A DNA stretch of 64,000 nt, taken from Crenalkalicoccus roseus (lineage in GTDB: Bacteria; Pseudomonadota; Alphaproteobacteria; Acetobacterales; Acetobacteraceae). Shown here in pieces: positions 1 through 9,306 of the stretch; within the stretch, counting starts at the first letter, position 1, and each line of letters starts with the position of its first letter. The stretch covers positions 1 through 64,000 of the forward strand of contig NZ_SJDM01000005.1 of assembly GCF_004761865.1 (NCBI RefSeq). Reading direction: 5' to 3'. Position numbers and translations under genes: made by a program. Below the pieces are notes generated by a model, which was given only the letters and a program-made list of their open reading frames with translations, was not told the DNA's origin and ran no database searches.

Positions 1-339
1 GCCGCCGCCGCCGAAGTCGCGCCGCGGCGGGCGGTCGCCACCCCCTTCACGGAAGGGCCGTCGGGCCGCTCCTGCCGCTCCGGCGCCGCCTTCCCCGGGT
101 TTGCGTTCGATGATGCGGGTGACCAGACGCCTGCCCATCCGGTCGGTGCCGATCTCGCAGACCAGCGTGTCGCCGCTTTCCGGGGGTTCGATGCCGGCCT
201 GGGTCAGGGCCGAGGCATGGAAGAAGACGTCCTGGCCGTCGGGCCCCAGAACGAAGCCGAAGCCTTTGCGGGCGTTGTACCACTTCACCTGGGCCTCGAT
301 GGGCCCGTCGCCGCCCGGCGTTTCGTTGTCAGAAGGCAC
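1..339 (-). CDS. Cold-shock domain protein, C-terminus beyond window
   Basis: A single cold-shock (OB-fold) domain that should bind single-stranded RNA or DNA in the cytoplasm. Both nucleic-acid motifs are visible: RNP1 KGFGFV (residues 25-30) after VKWYNAR, and RNP2 VFFHAS (38-43). The domain ends near residue 80. It is followed by an Ala/Gly stretch and an Arg/Gly-rich tail (RRPFREGGGDRPPRRDF) still open at the window edge, so the gene is partial at its 3' end. I chose the GTG at 339 because family members start just before the PIEAxVKWYN block. An in-frame ATG at 405 would add 22 atypical residues. The RNA-chaperone role is from the family; the cold response is not shown here. Confidence 0.85.
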   Translation of the reverse strand, partial: MPSDNETPGGDGPIEAQVKWYNARKGFGFVLGPDGQDVFFHASALTQAGIEPPESGDTLVCEIGTDRMGRRLVTRIIERKPGEGGAGAAGAARRPFREGGGDRPPRRDFGGGG

Positions 340-483
340 TTGATGTCGTATCCGTAAAGGGTGAGACGCGGCGCGCAGGTGCGCAAGGCCGCCGACCCGA
401 AGCATGGCACCAGCCGCGCCGCAATGCACGCGCTATTTCGGCGGGTGTCGGGCGCATCCGCTTTCCTGGGCGACCGGCGGGGG

Positions 484-1767
484 TCAGGGGGACGCCCCAC
501 CGCGCCACCGGCGGAAGCGGCGCGGGTCATAGGGCGCCATGTCGAGTTCCGGCGCGCGGCCGCAGAGCATCTGCGCCACCAGCCGTGCGCTGCGCGGCGC
601 GGCCACCAGCCCGACATGCCCGTGCCCGAAGGCCAGGGCGATGTCGGCGGAGGCGCGCGAAAGCCCGAGGCAGGGCAGGCCGTCCGGCATGCTCGGCCGG
701 TGCCCCATCCAGAACCGCACGCGCTCCGCCGGCAGGTCCCGCGGCAGGTCGGGGAAGCTGCGCAGCAGATGATCGCGCAGGATCTCCGCCCGCCGCCAGT
801 TCGGCGGCGCCCGGAGGCCGGCGATCTCCACCTGCCCCGAGCAGCGGAGCCCATGCGCGGTCATGGTAATGGACATCTTGCCGTCCGAAGGCATCAGCGG
901 CGTGCGGGGGCCGACCTCCACCCCCTCGATGACGGCGTGGTAGCCGCGCTCCGTCTCCAGCGGCACGCGGTCTCCGGCGGCAAGGGCGAGCGGGCGCGAA
1001 TGCGCGCCGGCCGCGATGACGGCCTTGTCCGCCGCGATCTCCTCCCCATCCGTCAGCACCGCCCGGAGCCGGCCGCCCTCGATGCGGAAGCCGGTGCCGC
1101 GCCGCGCCAGCAGCCGCGCCCCCTGCGCCCGCGCCAAGGCCACCAGCGCCGCGACGTAGCCGCCGGGATCAACGCAGTGCCCGCCCTCCTCGACCAGGAT
1201 GCCGAAGCCGTAGCGGCGGTGCAGCGCCGGCTCGCGCTGGTACAGCTTCTCGGCCGAAAGCTCGATCCAGCGGATCCCGACCTGGTGGCGGATGCGCCAG
1301 GCCATCGCCTCGGCCTCGAAGGCGGCGCGGTCGGGATAGACGTAGATCAGGCCGCGGCGATGGATCAGCCCGCCCACCCCCGCCTCCTCGGCCAGCCGGG
1401 CATGCCATGCCGGCGCGTCCCGCAGCAGGGCGCGCAGCGCTACCGCGGTGCGCGCCACCCGCGCCTCGGTCCAGCCGGAGAGCAGGTAACGCAGCAGCCA
1501 GGGCGCCACCCGCGGCAGGTAGGACCAGCGTATCGCCAGCGGCCCCAGCGGATCGGCCAGGAAGCCCGGTACCTTCCGCCACAGGCCCGGCACGGCCGGG
1601 GGAATGACCGACATCGGGCTCAGCCAGCAGCCATTGCCGTAGCTGGCCGCCTGCGGCCCTCCCGGAGGGCCGGGGTCGAGCAGCACGACCTCGTGGCCCT
1701 CGCGCAGCAGCTCGAGCGCGCAGCAGGCGCCCACGATGCCGGCCCCGATGACCACGCTGCGCGTCAT
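484..1767 (-). CDS. FAD-dependent D-amino-acid dehydrogenase-type oxidoreductase
   Basis: A 427-residue DAO-family flavoenzyme with the dinucleotide motif GAGIVG at residues 8-13, the acidic beta-2 end (LLDPG), and a C-terminal GHGHVGL segment typical of the FAD site. The length and the early SYGNGCWLSP block match the DadA-like branch, which oxidises D-amino acids or secondary amines at the membrane and passes electrons to the respiratory chain. It is last in a minus-strand set with the 2-hydroxyacid dehydrogenase and the enolase-superfamily enzyme (gaps of 37 and 12 nt), so its substrate may belong to that pathway. A second, closer DadA homologue lies at 42148-43407, which suggests this copy has a different substrate. 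Confidence 0.85.
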   Translation of the reverse strand: MTRSVVIGAGIVGACCALELLREGHEVVLLDPGPPGGPQAASYGNGCWLSPMSVIPPAVPGLWRKVPGFLADPLGPLAIRWSYLPRVAPWLLRYLLSGWTEARVARTAVALRALLRDAPAWHARLAEEAGVGGLIHRRGLIYVYPDRAAFEAEAMAWRIRHQVGIRWIELSAEKLYQREPALHRRYGFGILVEEGGHCVDPGGYVAALVALARAQGARLLARRGTGFRIEGGRLRAVLTDGEEIAADKAVIAAGAHSRPLALAAGDRVPLETERGYHAVIEGVEVGPRTPLMPSDGKMSITMTAHGLRCSGQVEIAGLRAPPNWRRAEILRDHLLRSFPDLPRDLPAERVRFWMGHRPSMPDGLPCLGLSRASADIALAFGHGHVGLVAAPRSARLVAQMLCGRAPELDMAPYDPRRFRRWRGGASP

Positions 1768-1804
1768 GCTGTGGCCATCCGTCTACGCTCCCTCTGCGGA
1801 TGCG

Positions 1805-2848
1805 CTAGCTGTTCGGCCCGCGCCCCATGCCGATGGGCTGCCAGCGCCGCAGCGTGGTGTTCTGCAGCACCGCCGGATTGACGCAGGACATCGGCCACCT
1901 GCCGGAGAGCACGAGGGCGAGCTCGTGCCCGACCCGGCGCTTCCGCGCCTCGTCGAAGCGGGCGGAGGCGGAGGCCACATGCGCCGTCAGCGTCACGTTG
2001 TCCATCCGCAGCAGCGGGTTGTCGGGGGAGGGGGGCTCCACCTCCAGCACGTCGAGCGCCGCATGGGCGATCCAGCCCTCCTGCAGGGCCTTGATCAGCG
2101 CGCTCTCGTCCACCGTAGGACCGCGCCCGGTGTTGATGAAGATCGCACCCTTCTTCATGCGGCGGAAATGCTGCTCCCGCAGCATGTGGTGGCATTCGGG
2201 CCGCGCCGGCGCGTGCATCGAGACGAAGTCGGACTGCTCCAGAAGCTCGTTCAGCGTCGCCGGCATCACCCCGTATTCAGAGAGCAGCATCTCCTCCACG
2301 AAGGGATCATAGGCGAGCATGCGCAGGCCGAAGGGGGCGGCGCGGCGCGCCACGGCGCGGGCGACGCGGCCGAAGGAGATGAAGCCCAGGGTCTGACCCA
2401 TCAGGCGGGGAATCTGCAGCAGCGCCGGCCGCCCCTCCTTCCAGCGACCCTCCCGCACCATGCGGTCCTGCTCGATCAGCCGTCGGAAGCCGGCGAGCAG
2501 CAGCATCATGGCGTGGTCCGCCACCTCCTCGATGAAGGTGTCGGGAACGTTGGTGACCGGGATGCCCCGCTCGGTCGCCGCCTTTACATCCACCGAATCG
2601 ACGCCGACGCTGCCGAGGGCGATGATCCGGCACCGGGTCAGGCCCTCGATGATCCTGCGGGTGATGGGAATGCCCTTGGCGTAGATCGCGTCCGCCTCGC
2701 GCGCCGCCTCGAGGAAGCCGTCCTCGGTGGCCGGCCCCTCGACGATCTCGGCGTCGAGGCCCTGCAGCGCCTCCATCTCGTACTCGTAGCCGCCGCCGGC
2801 GACGGTGAAGCTCGCCCCGGCGGGGGTGAGGATCCTGAACCTGGCCAT
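1805..2848 (-). CDS. D-2-hydroxyacid dehydrogenase (CtBP-like branch)
   Basis: NAD(P)-dependent oxidoreductase of the D-isomer 2-hydroxyacid dehydrogenase family, 347 residues. The catalytic triad is present: Arg242 (NTGRGP), Glu271 (LEVEPP) and His290 (TAHVAS). The Rossmann loop is degenerate: where relatives have GxGxxG this protein reads S158-F-G-R-V-A163. Ala at the last position is common in CtBP-like members, Ser at the first is not. A good ribosome site (GAGAGGGAG) precedes the ATG. It lies 12 nt downstream of the enolase-superfamily gene and is likely co-transcribed, so it may reduce or oxidise the 2-keto product of that enzyme (inference). Confidence 0.85.
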   Translation of the reverse strand: MARFRILTPAGASFTVAGGGYEYEMEALQGLDAEIVEGPATEDGFLEAAREADAIYAKGIPITRRIIEGLTRCRIIALGSVGVDSVDVKAATERGIPVTNVPDTFIEEVADHAMMLLLAGFRRLIEQDRMVREGRWKEGRPALLQIPRLMGQTLGFISFGRVARAVARRAAPFGLRMLAYDPFVEEMLLSEYGVMPATLNELLEQSDFVSMHAPARPECHHMLREQHFRRMKKGAIFINTGRGPTVDESALIKALQEGWIAHAALDVLEVEPPSPDNPLLRMDNVTLTAHVASASARFDEARKRRVGHELALVLSGRWPMSCVNPAVLQNTTLRRWQPIGMGRGPNS

Positions 2849-2860
2849 GGCATCTCCCTC

Positions 2861-4036
2861 TCAGTGCTTCGGCGGCCGCGCGCGGATGGCGGCCTCGTTG
2901 ACCTCGACTCCCCAGCCCGGCCCCGTCGGCAGCACCAGCTCGCCGTTCTCGATCACCGGCGGGGGGGTGAATTCGTCCCGCCAGGAGACGCTGTCCATGT
3001 CGATCTCCATCACCCGGAAATTCGGGATGGCGGCGCAGAAATGCGCGCTGATCAGGCTGCACAGGTTGCCGTAGAAATTGTGCGGCGCGCAGTTCACCTC
3101 GTAGACATCGCACATCGCGGCGATCTTGAGGCTCTCCGCGAGGCCGTTCCAGATCACGTCCACGATGGCCACGTCCATCGCGTACTGCTCGAGGAAGGGG
3201 CGGAATTCGCGCCGCCCGTGCAGGGTCTCGCAGGAGGCGATGGGGCAGGGGGCGCGGCGCCGGATGCTCGCCAGCGCCGCCGGATCGTGGGTGTCGATCT
3301 CGAGCCAGGTCAGGTCGTAGGGCGCCACCGCCTCGGCGACCCTGAGGAAGCCCTCGGTCCTGAAGTGGAAGTTGACATCCAGATGCACGCCCATCTCCGG
3401 CCCCACCGCCTCCCGGATGGTGGCGAGATGCCGGCGCAGTCCGGCGAGGGTGCGGCTGTCCCAGTTCAGCTCCGGCCAGCCGGCGTGGCGGCCGAAGCCG
3501 GGCGCGTGCTGGTAGAGCCTGCCGTCGGGTCCGGACAGCAGGATGTTGGTCTTGAGTCCCCTGAAGCCGAGCGCCTTCACCTCCGCGGCATGGCGCGCCA
3601 CCCCGTCGTGGTCGAGGAGCGGCGGCACGCCCATATGCGCGGCGTTGCGCACGCGGTAGGTGCCGAAATGCGACCAGTAGACCGGGATCCGCTCCCGGAC
3701 CGGGCCGCCGAACAGCGCGCAGACGGGAATGCCGCGGGCCTTGGCGGCGATGTCGAGCAGCGCGTTCTCGATCGCGGCGATCGCCTGCTGGTTCAGCCCG
3801 CCGCGCGCCTGCCGCGTCATCACGTGCAGGAAGGCCGTCACCTCCTCGAAGCGTGTCGGGTCCCGCCCGATGACCAGCGGCGCGAGGCCCTCGATCACCG
3901 CGGAGAGGCCGGTGCTGCCGAAGCTCTCATTGTATTCCGACCAGCCGACCAGGCCGTCCTCGGTGGTGACCTTGAGGAAGGAGAACAGGCGCCATCCGGC
4001 ATCCGCCCGCAGCGTCTCGATCCGCGCGATCCTCAT
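2861..4036 (-). CDS. Mandelate racemase/muconate-lactonizing (enolase) superfamily enzyme
   Basis: A 391-residue enolase-superfamily protein: N-terminal capping domain to about residue 125, then the TIM barrel. Visible catalytic elements are Lys162 (LKTN) and the metal ligands Asp220 (HLDVN), Glu246 (WLEID) and Glu270 (SCET). Members abstract a proton alpha to a carboxylate with Mg2+, usually as sugar-acid dehydratases or racemases. First gene of a minus-strand group with a 2-hydroxyacid dehydrogenase and an amine/D-amino acid oxidase, and next to an SDR and a sugar-type ABC importer, so a sugar-acid dehydratase is the best guess. The exact substrate cannot be read from the sequence. Confidence 0.85.
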   Translation of the reverse strand: MRIARIETLRADAGWRLFSFLKVTTEDGLVGWSEYNESFGSTGLSAVIEGLAPLVIGRDPTRFEEVTAFLHVMTRQARGGLNQQAIAAIENALLDIAAKARGIPVCALFGGPVRERIPVYWSHFGTYRVRNAAHMGVPPLLDHDGVARHAAEVKALGFRGLKTNILLSGPDGRLYQHAPGFGRHAGWPELNWDSRTLAGLRRHLATIREAVGPEMGVHLDVNFHFRTEGFLRVAEAVAPYDLTWLEIDTHDPAALASIRRRAPCPIASCETLHGRREFRPFLEQYAMDVAIVDVIWNGLAESLKIAAMCDVYEVNCAPHNFYGNLCSLISAHFCAAIPNFRVMEIDMDSVSWRDEFTPPPVIENGELVLPTGPGWGVEVNEAAIRARPPKH

Positions 4037-4084
4037 CGTTCCCCCCTATTCCCGGGCGGCCAAGCCAAGCATGGCGGCCGCGGC

Positions 4085-4113
4085 TCCACAAGGCGCGGCG
4101 GCGGCGCTAGCCT
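4085..4113 (+). promoter_or_regulatory. Candidate promoter of the SDR gene
   Basis: TCCACA at 4085-4090, a 17-nt spacer and TAGCCT at 4108-4113, followed by a strong ribosome site and the ATG at 4138. The match to the sigma-70 consensus is only partial, but the same TA-N3-T box at the same distance recurs upstream of several genes here. Confidence 0.3.
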
Positions 4114-4137
4114 CGGGCGGAGGAGAGGGAGGACGGC

Positions 4138-4899
4138 ATGGGCAGGCTGCAAGGCAGGATTGCCTGGATAACCGGAGCGGGCAGCGGCATCGGCGAGGCG
4201 GCGGCCGAGCGCTTCGCCGCCGAGGGCGCCGCCGTGGTGATCACCGGGCGGCGGCGCGAGAGGCTGGAGCAGGTCGCCGCCCGCATCGGCGCCAGGGGCG
4301 GCACCGCCCATGTGCAGCCCGCGGACCTGATGCGGGCGGACCAGGTGCGGGCGGTGGCCGGGTGGATCGGCGAAACGCTCGGCCGGCTGGACATCCTGGT
4401 GAACAATGCCGGGCTGAACATCACCGAGCGGGACTGGAAGCGGCTGAGCCCGGCAGGCATCGACGAGCTGATCGGCGGCAACCTCACCTCGGCCTTCTAC
4501 GTCGCGCAGGCGGTCCTGCCGATGATGCGGGCGCAGGGGGGCGGGGTGATGATCCACACCGCCTCCATGGCCGGGCGCAACGTGAGCCCGATGAGCGGGC
4601 CTGGCTACACGGCCGCCAAGCACGGCGTGGTGGCGATGAGCCACAGCATCAACATGGAGGAGTGCACCAACAACATCCGCAGCACCGCCTTCTGCCCCGG
4701 CGAGGTGAACACCGAGATCCTGAGGAAGCGCCCCAACCCTCTCGGCCAGGAGGATCTCGACCGGATGCTGCAGCCGGCCGATTGCGCCGACCTGCTGCTC
4801 TACATCGCCACCCTGCCGCCGCAGGTGACGATGAACGAGGTCTGGCTGACGCCGACCTGGAACCGCGGCTACGTCGCGGCGCAGGGGCGGAAGCTGTAG
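4138..4899 (+). CDS. SDR family NAD(P)-dependent oxidoreductase
   Basis: Classical short-chain dehydrogenase of 253 residues. Cofactor loop TGAGSGIG (12-19), NNAG (89-92), catalytic Ser143 and the Y157xxxK161 pair are all present. It would oxidise or reduce an alcohol/ketone in the cytoplasm. A very strong ribosome site (GGAGGAGAGGGAGG) precedes the ATG. It stands alone on the plus strand, divergent from the enolase-superfamily operon and convergent with the ABC permease gene, which fits a role in the same sugar-acid or polyol pathway. The substrate is not determinable. Confidence 0.88.
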   Translation: MGRLQGRIAWITGAGSGIGEAAAERFAAEGAAVVITGRRRERLEQVAARIGARGGTAHVQPADLMRADQVRAVAGWIGETLGRLDILVNNAGLNITERDWKRLSPAGIDELIGGNLTSAFYVAQAVLPMMRAQGGGVMIHTASMAGRNVSPMSGPGYTAAKHGVVAMSHSINMEECTNNIRSTAFCPGEVNTEILRKRPNPLGQEDLDRMLQPADCADLLLYIATLPPQVTMNEVWLTPTWNRGYVAAQGRKL

Positions 4900-4923
4900 G
4901 CCGGGGCAGGGGGGCGCGGCCCC

Positions 4924-5862
4924 CTACTCCTTCACCGCGCCGGTCAGGGAGGAGACGTAGTAGTCCACGAAGAACGAGTAGAAGATCGCCACGGGCAGCG
5001 AGCCCAGCAGGGAGCCAGCCATCAGCGCACCCCACTGGTACACGTCGCCCGATACCAGCTCGGTGAGGATCGCCACCGGCACCGTCTTGTTCTCGCTGCT
5101 CTGGATGAAGGCGAGGGCGTAGATGAATTCGTTCCAGGACAGGGTGAAGCTGAAGATGCCCGCCGAGATCAGCCCCGGCACCGCCAGCGGCAGGGTGATC
5201 TGGGTCAGGATCTGCAGCCTGGTCGCGCCGTCGATCAGCGCGCACTCCTCCAGCTCATAGGGAATGGACTTGAAGTAGCCGATCAGCAGCCAGGTGCAGA
5301 AGGGGATCAGGAAGGTCGGGTAGGTCAGGATCAGCGCGAAGGGCGTGTCGAACAGCCCGAACTGGAACACCATGATCGCCAGCGGGATGAACAGGATCGA
5401 GGGCGGCACCAGATAGGCGAGGTAGATCGCCAGGCCGACGTACTGGCTGCCCCGGAAGCGCAGCCGCTGGATCGCGTAGGCGGCGAGCACGCTGCAGAAC
5501 AGCGACAGGAAGGTGGAGGCGATCGCCACCAGCATCGTCGTCCAGAGCCAACGCGGATAGGAGGTGGCGAAGAGCAGGTGGTAGATGTGGTCGAGGGTCG
5601 GCGAGCTGATCCAGAACGGATTGTAGTTCTTGTAGTCGTACATCTCGGCGTTCGGCTTGAACGCCGTGATCGTCATCCAGTAGAAGGGGAACAGCAGGAT
5701 GACGACGAAGCAGGCCAGCGGCAGGTAGAGCGTCACCACCCGCCGCGCCCGGCTGTCCCAGGACATCATCTCGGGCGCGAGGCTCGCCTTCGCCTGCGCT
5801 TCCGGCGTGACGGCGGCGACGGTGTCGGTCGTGCGCGCGACGGCGCCGGGGGCGTCAGTCAT
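4924..5862 (-). CDS. Carbohydrate ABC transporter permease (MalG/UgpE type)
   Basis: Inner-membrane permease of 312 residues with a hydrophilic N-terminal leader (about 40 residues), six predicted membrane segments and the binding-protein-dependent EAA loop (EECALIDGATR...LPLAVPGL) that docks with the ATPase. It pairs with the permease immediately upstream; the two genes overlap by 8 nt, typical of translational coupling. Last gene of the minus-strand order ThDP enzyme, ATPase, binding protein, permease, permease. Family members import sugars, sugar alcohols or glycerol-3-phosphate; the ligand here is unknown. Confidence 0.9.
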   Translation of the reverse strand: MTDAPGAVARTTDTVAAVTPEAQAKASLAPEMMSWDSRARRVVTLYLPLACFVVILLFPFYWMTITAFKPNAEMYDYKNYNPFWISSPTLDHIYHLLFATSYPRWLWTTMLVAIASTFLSLFCSVLAAYAIQRLRFRGSQYVGLAIYLAYLVPPSILFIPLAIMVFQFGLFDTPFALILTYPTFLIPFCTWLLIGYFKSIPYELEECALIDGATRLQILTQITLPLAVPGLISAGIFSFTLSWNEFIYALAFIQSSENKTVPVAILTELVSGDVYQWGALMAGSLLGSLPVAIFYSFFVDYYVSSLTGAVKE

Positions 5863-6811
5863 TGGCCTCTCCCTGCTGCCACTTGCGGCGCGCGAGCGCG
5901 AAGTAGCTGAACAGCGTGGCGAAGACGAGGAAGGGGATCATCGCCACCGCGATCGCCGCCCCTTCGGCGAGCTGGCCACCGGGGATGCCGCGCTGGAAGG
6001 CGAGGGTGGCCATGAGATGCGTCGAGTTCACCGGCCCGCCGCGCGTGATGGCGTAGACGAGCTGGAAATCGGTGAAGGTGAAGATGATCGAGAAGGTCAT
6101 CACGATCGCCAGGATCGGCAGGAGCAGCGGGAAGGTGATGTAGCGGAAGCGCTGCCATGCCGTGCTGCCATCGAGCAGCGCCGCCTCGTAGAGCGAGGGC
6201 GAGATGGTCTGCAGCCCGGCGAGCAGCGTGATCGCCACGAAGGGGATGCCGCGCCAGATGTTGGCCGCGATCAGCGAGAACCGCGCCGACCAGGCGTCGC
6301 CCAGGAAGTTGAACGGCGTTTCCCGTATGCCGAGAACGTCCACGGCGAGATAGGAGATGATCGAGAACTGCGGATCGTAGATCCACCAGAAGGCAATGGC
6401 CGAGAGCACCGTCGGCACGATCCAGGGCAGCAGGATGATCGCGCGCAGCAGGCTCTTGAACGGGATGTGCTGGTTCAGGAGCAGCGCCAGCCACAGGCCG
6501 AGGGCGAATTTCCCCACCGTCGCGACCGCGGTGTAGAACACGCTGTAGAAGACGGCGCTCCAGAACAGCGGGTCTTCCATCAGGTATATGAAGTTCTCGA
6601 GCCCCACCCACTGCCCGCGCCGCCCGATCGTCGCGTCGGTGAAGGCCAGCCAGATGCCGAGGCCGAGCGGATAGGTGAGGAACACCGTCAGCAGGCCGAC
6701 CGCCGGCAGCAGGCAGGCGAAGATGAGGAAGGGCTTCGAGTCGAACAGCCGGGTCAGCCAGCCGGGCTGGGCTCTCGCCCGTGTCCAGTCGGGCGCGGCG
6801 GTGACGGACAT
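5855..6811 (-). CDS. Carbohydrate ABC transporter permease (MalF/UgpA type)
   Basis: A 318-residue inner-membrane permease with about six hydrophobic segments and the conserved cytoplasmic loop YEAALLDGSTAWQRF...PLLLPIL, which contacts the ATPase. It forms the second transmembrane half of the importer with the downstream permease, which starts 8 nt inside this gene. The ribosome site GAGGGAGG lies just before the ATG. Its neighbours are the binding protein 51 nt upstream and the ATPase beyond that. Assignment to the sugar importer class is secure; substrate is not. Confidence 0.9.
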   Translation of the reverse strand: MSVTAAPDWTRARAQPGWLTRLFDSKPFLIFACLLPAVGLLTVFLTYPLGLGIWLAFTDATIGRRGQWVGLENFIYLMEDPLFWSAVFYSVFYTAVATVGKFALGLWLALLLNQHIPFKSLLRAIILLPWIVPTVLSAIAFWWIYDPQFSIISYLAVDVLGIRETPFNFLGDAWSARFSLIAANIWRGIPFVAITLLAGLQTISPSLYEAALLDGSTAWQRFRYITFPLLLPILAIVMTFSIIFTFTDFQLVYAITRGGPVNSTHLMATLAFQRGIPGGQLAEGAAIAVAMIPFLVFATLFSYFALARRKWQQGEAND

Positions 6812-6862
6812 GGAACCCTCCCTCGGTGGCGCGGGGCGGCCATGCCGGCCGCCCCGCCGCGC

Positions 6863-8200
6863 TCAGCTGCGGTAGATGCGCCGCGCGCGGCGCTCCGCCT
6901 CGCGGATCGCCTGTTCCGGCGTCGCCTGCCCCGAGGCGACCGAGGCGTACATCTGCACCATGATGTATTCCGAGGCGACGGTGCCGGAGGCGGCGGTGAT
7001 CGGTCCCTTGTAGCCGCTCCAGAACGGGTTGTTCATGCCGTCCCTGAACACCGTCAGCTTCGGATCGCTCTCCCAGACCGGGGCGGCGTCGTAGGCGGTG
7101 AGCGGATGCGACCAGTAGCCGAGGCAGTTGTTCAGCCAGGGGCTGTACTGCTCCTGCTCCAGCATGAACTGGATGAAGGCCTTACCCGCATTGGGGAAGC
7201 GGGTGTGGCGGAAGATCATGGCGTTGAGGATCGTCGCCGACTGCGGCGGCCGGTCCACACGGCCCTTCGGCAGCGGCGCGTGGTTGGTGTCCTCGGCGAT
7301 GGCGCGCGTGGCAGGATCGTTCTTCAGCGCGAAGTAGAGCGACACGCCATTGGCGGTGAGGAAGCACTCCTGCGCGGCGTAAGCGCGGTTGTTGCTGGGA
7401 TCGAGCCAGGACAGGGTGCCGGGCACGAAGGTCTGGTACAGCTCCCTGACGTAGTTGAGCGCCTCCAGCGTCTCGCGGCTGTTGATGGCGACCTTGCCTT
7501 CCTCGTCCACGAGGTAGGCGCCATGGGCCCAGGTCATCCAGTTGGCGAATCCGTTGCCATCCCCGACCGCGTTGCCCAGGGCGAAGCCGGGCGGCTTGTT
7601 GTTGCGCCGCATCGCCTGGCAGAGGCGCAGGAACTCGCCCAGATCGTCCGGGATCCTGTCGAAGCCCGCCTCGCGCACCGCCGAGATGCGATAGACGATG
7701 GGGCCGGTGGAGCCGCCGAAGGGGATGCCGATCCAGTTGTTGGTGCCGTGCCGCTTGCCGAACTTGTCGGCCAGGAATTTCCAGCCGCCGTATTTCCTGC
7801 CGAGGTATTCGGCGACGTCGGAAAGCTCGATCAGCTTGTCGGCGTAGATGTGCGGGTCGTCGGCCCAGCCGATCACCACGTCCGGCCCGGTGCCGGTGTT
7901 CGCCGTCACCGCCGTCTGCGGGCGGATGTCCTCCCAGCCCACGAAGTCCACGCGGACCGGAATGTTGAATTGCTGGCTGAAGCGCTGCGCATTCTCGCGA
8001 AAGATCACCTCGTCCGGCTCCACGAAGCGGGCGGGACGGATGATGCGGAGCTGCGCGCCCTGCTCAATCTGCAGGCGCGGCGGTTCGGCCTGCTGCGTGG
8101 GCACCGGCGGGAGCTGCGCCCAGGCCCGCTCGCGCAGGGCAAGCGCGGCGAACCCCGCGGCACCGAGGCCGATGGCGCCGCGTCTCGTGAAGTCCCTCAT
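6863..8200 (-). CDS. Extracellular solute-binding protein of sugar ABC importer
   Basis: Periplasmic substrate-binding protein of 445 residues (family 1 type). The N-terminus MRDFTRRGAIGLGAAG... reads as a twin-arginine-like signal with cleavage near AWA|Q (about residue 29). The mature part has the two-lobe layout of sugar-binding proteins (TGPDVVIGW, GIPFGG segments). It sits between the ATPase gene (21 nt) and the first permease (51 nt), so it supplies the specificity of this importer. GAGGGAGGAAACGC precedes the ATG. A possible oligosaccharide, polyol or sugar-acid ligand is inferred only from the neighbouring catabolic genes. Confidence 0.9.
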   Translation of the reverse strand: MRDFTRRGAIGLGAAGFAALALRERAWAQLPPVPTQQAEPPRLQIEQGAQLRIIRPARFVEPDEVIFRENAQRFSQQFNIPVRVDFVGWEDIRPQTAVTANTGTGPDVVIGWADDPHIYADKLIELSDVAEYLGRKYGGWKFLADKFGKRHGTNNWIGIPFGGSTGPIVYRISAVREAGFDRIPDDLGEFLRLCQAMRRNNKPPGFALGNAVGDGNGFANWMTWAHGAYLVDEEGKVAINSRETLEALNYVRELYQTFVPGTLSWLDPSNNRAYAAQECFLTANGVSLYFALKNDPATRAIAEDTNHAPLPKGRVDRPPQSATILNAMIFRHTRFPNAGKAFIQFMLEQEQYSPWLNNCLGYWSHPLTAYDAAPVWESDPKLTVFRDGMNNPFWSGYKGPITAASGTVASEYIMVQMYASVASGQATPEQAIREAERRARRIYRS

Positions 8201-8221
8201 GCGTTTCCTCCCTCTTGCTGT

Positions 8222-9274
<1,053 letters not shown>

Positions 9275-9306
9275 CGGTGCCTCCCTCCCCCGATCTGGCG
9301 CCGCGC

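Noticed and set aside
340-405. 22-residue N-terminal extension of the cold-shock protein from an ATG at 405
   Set aside because: The extension is Arg/His-rich and unlike cold-shock N-termini; the GTG at 339 gives the normal start.
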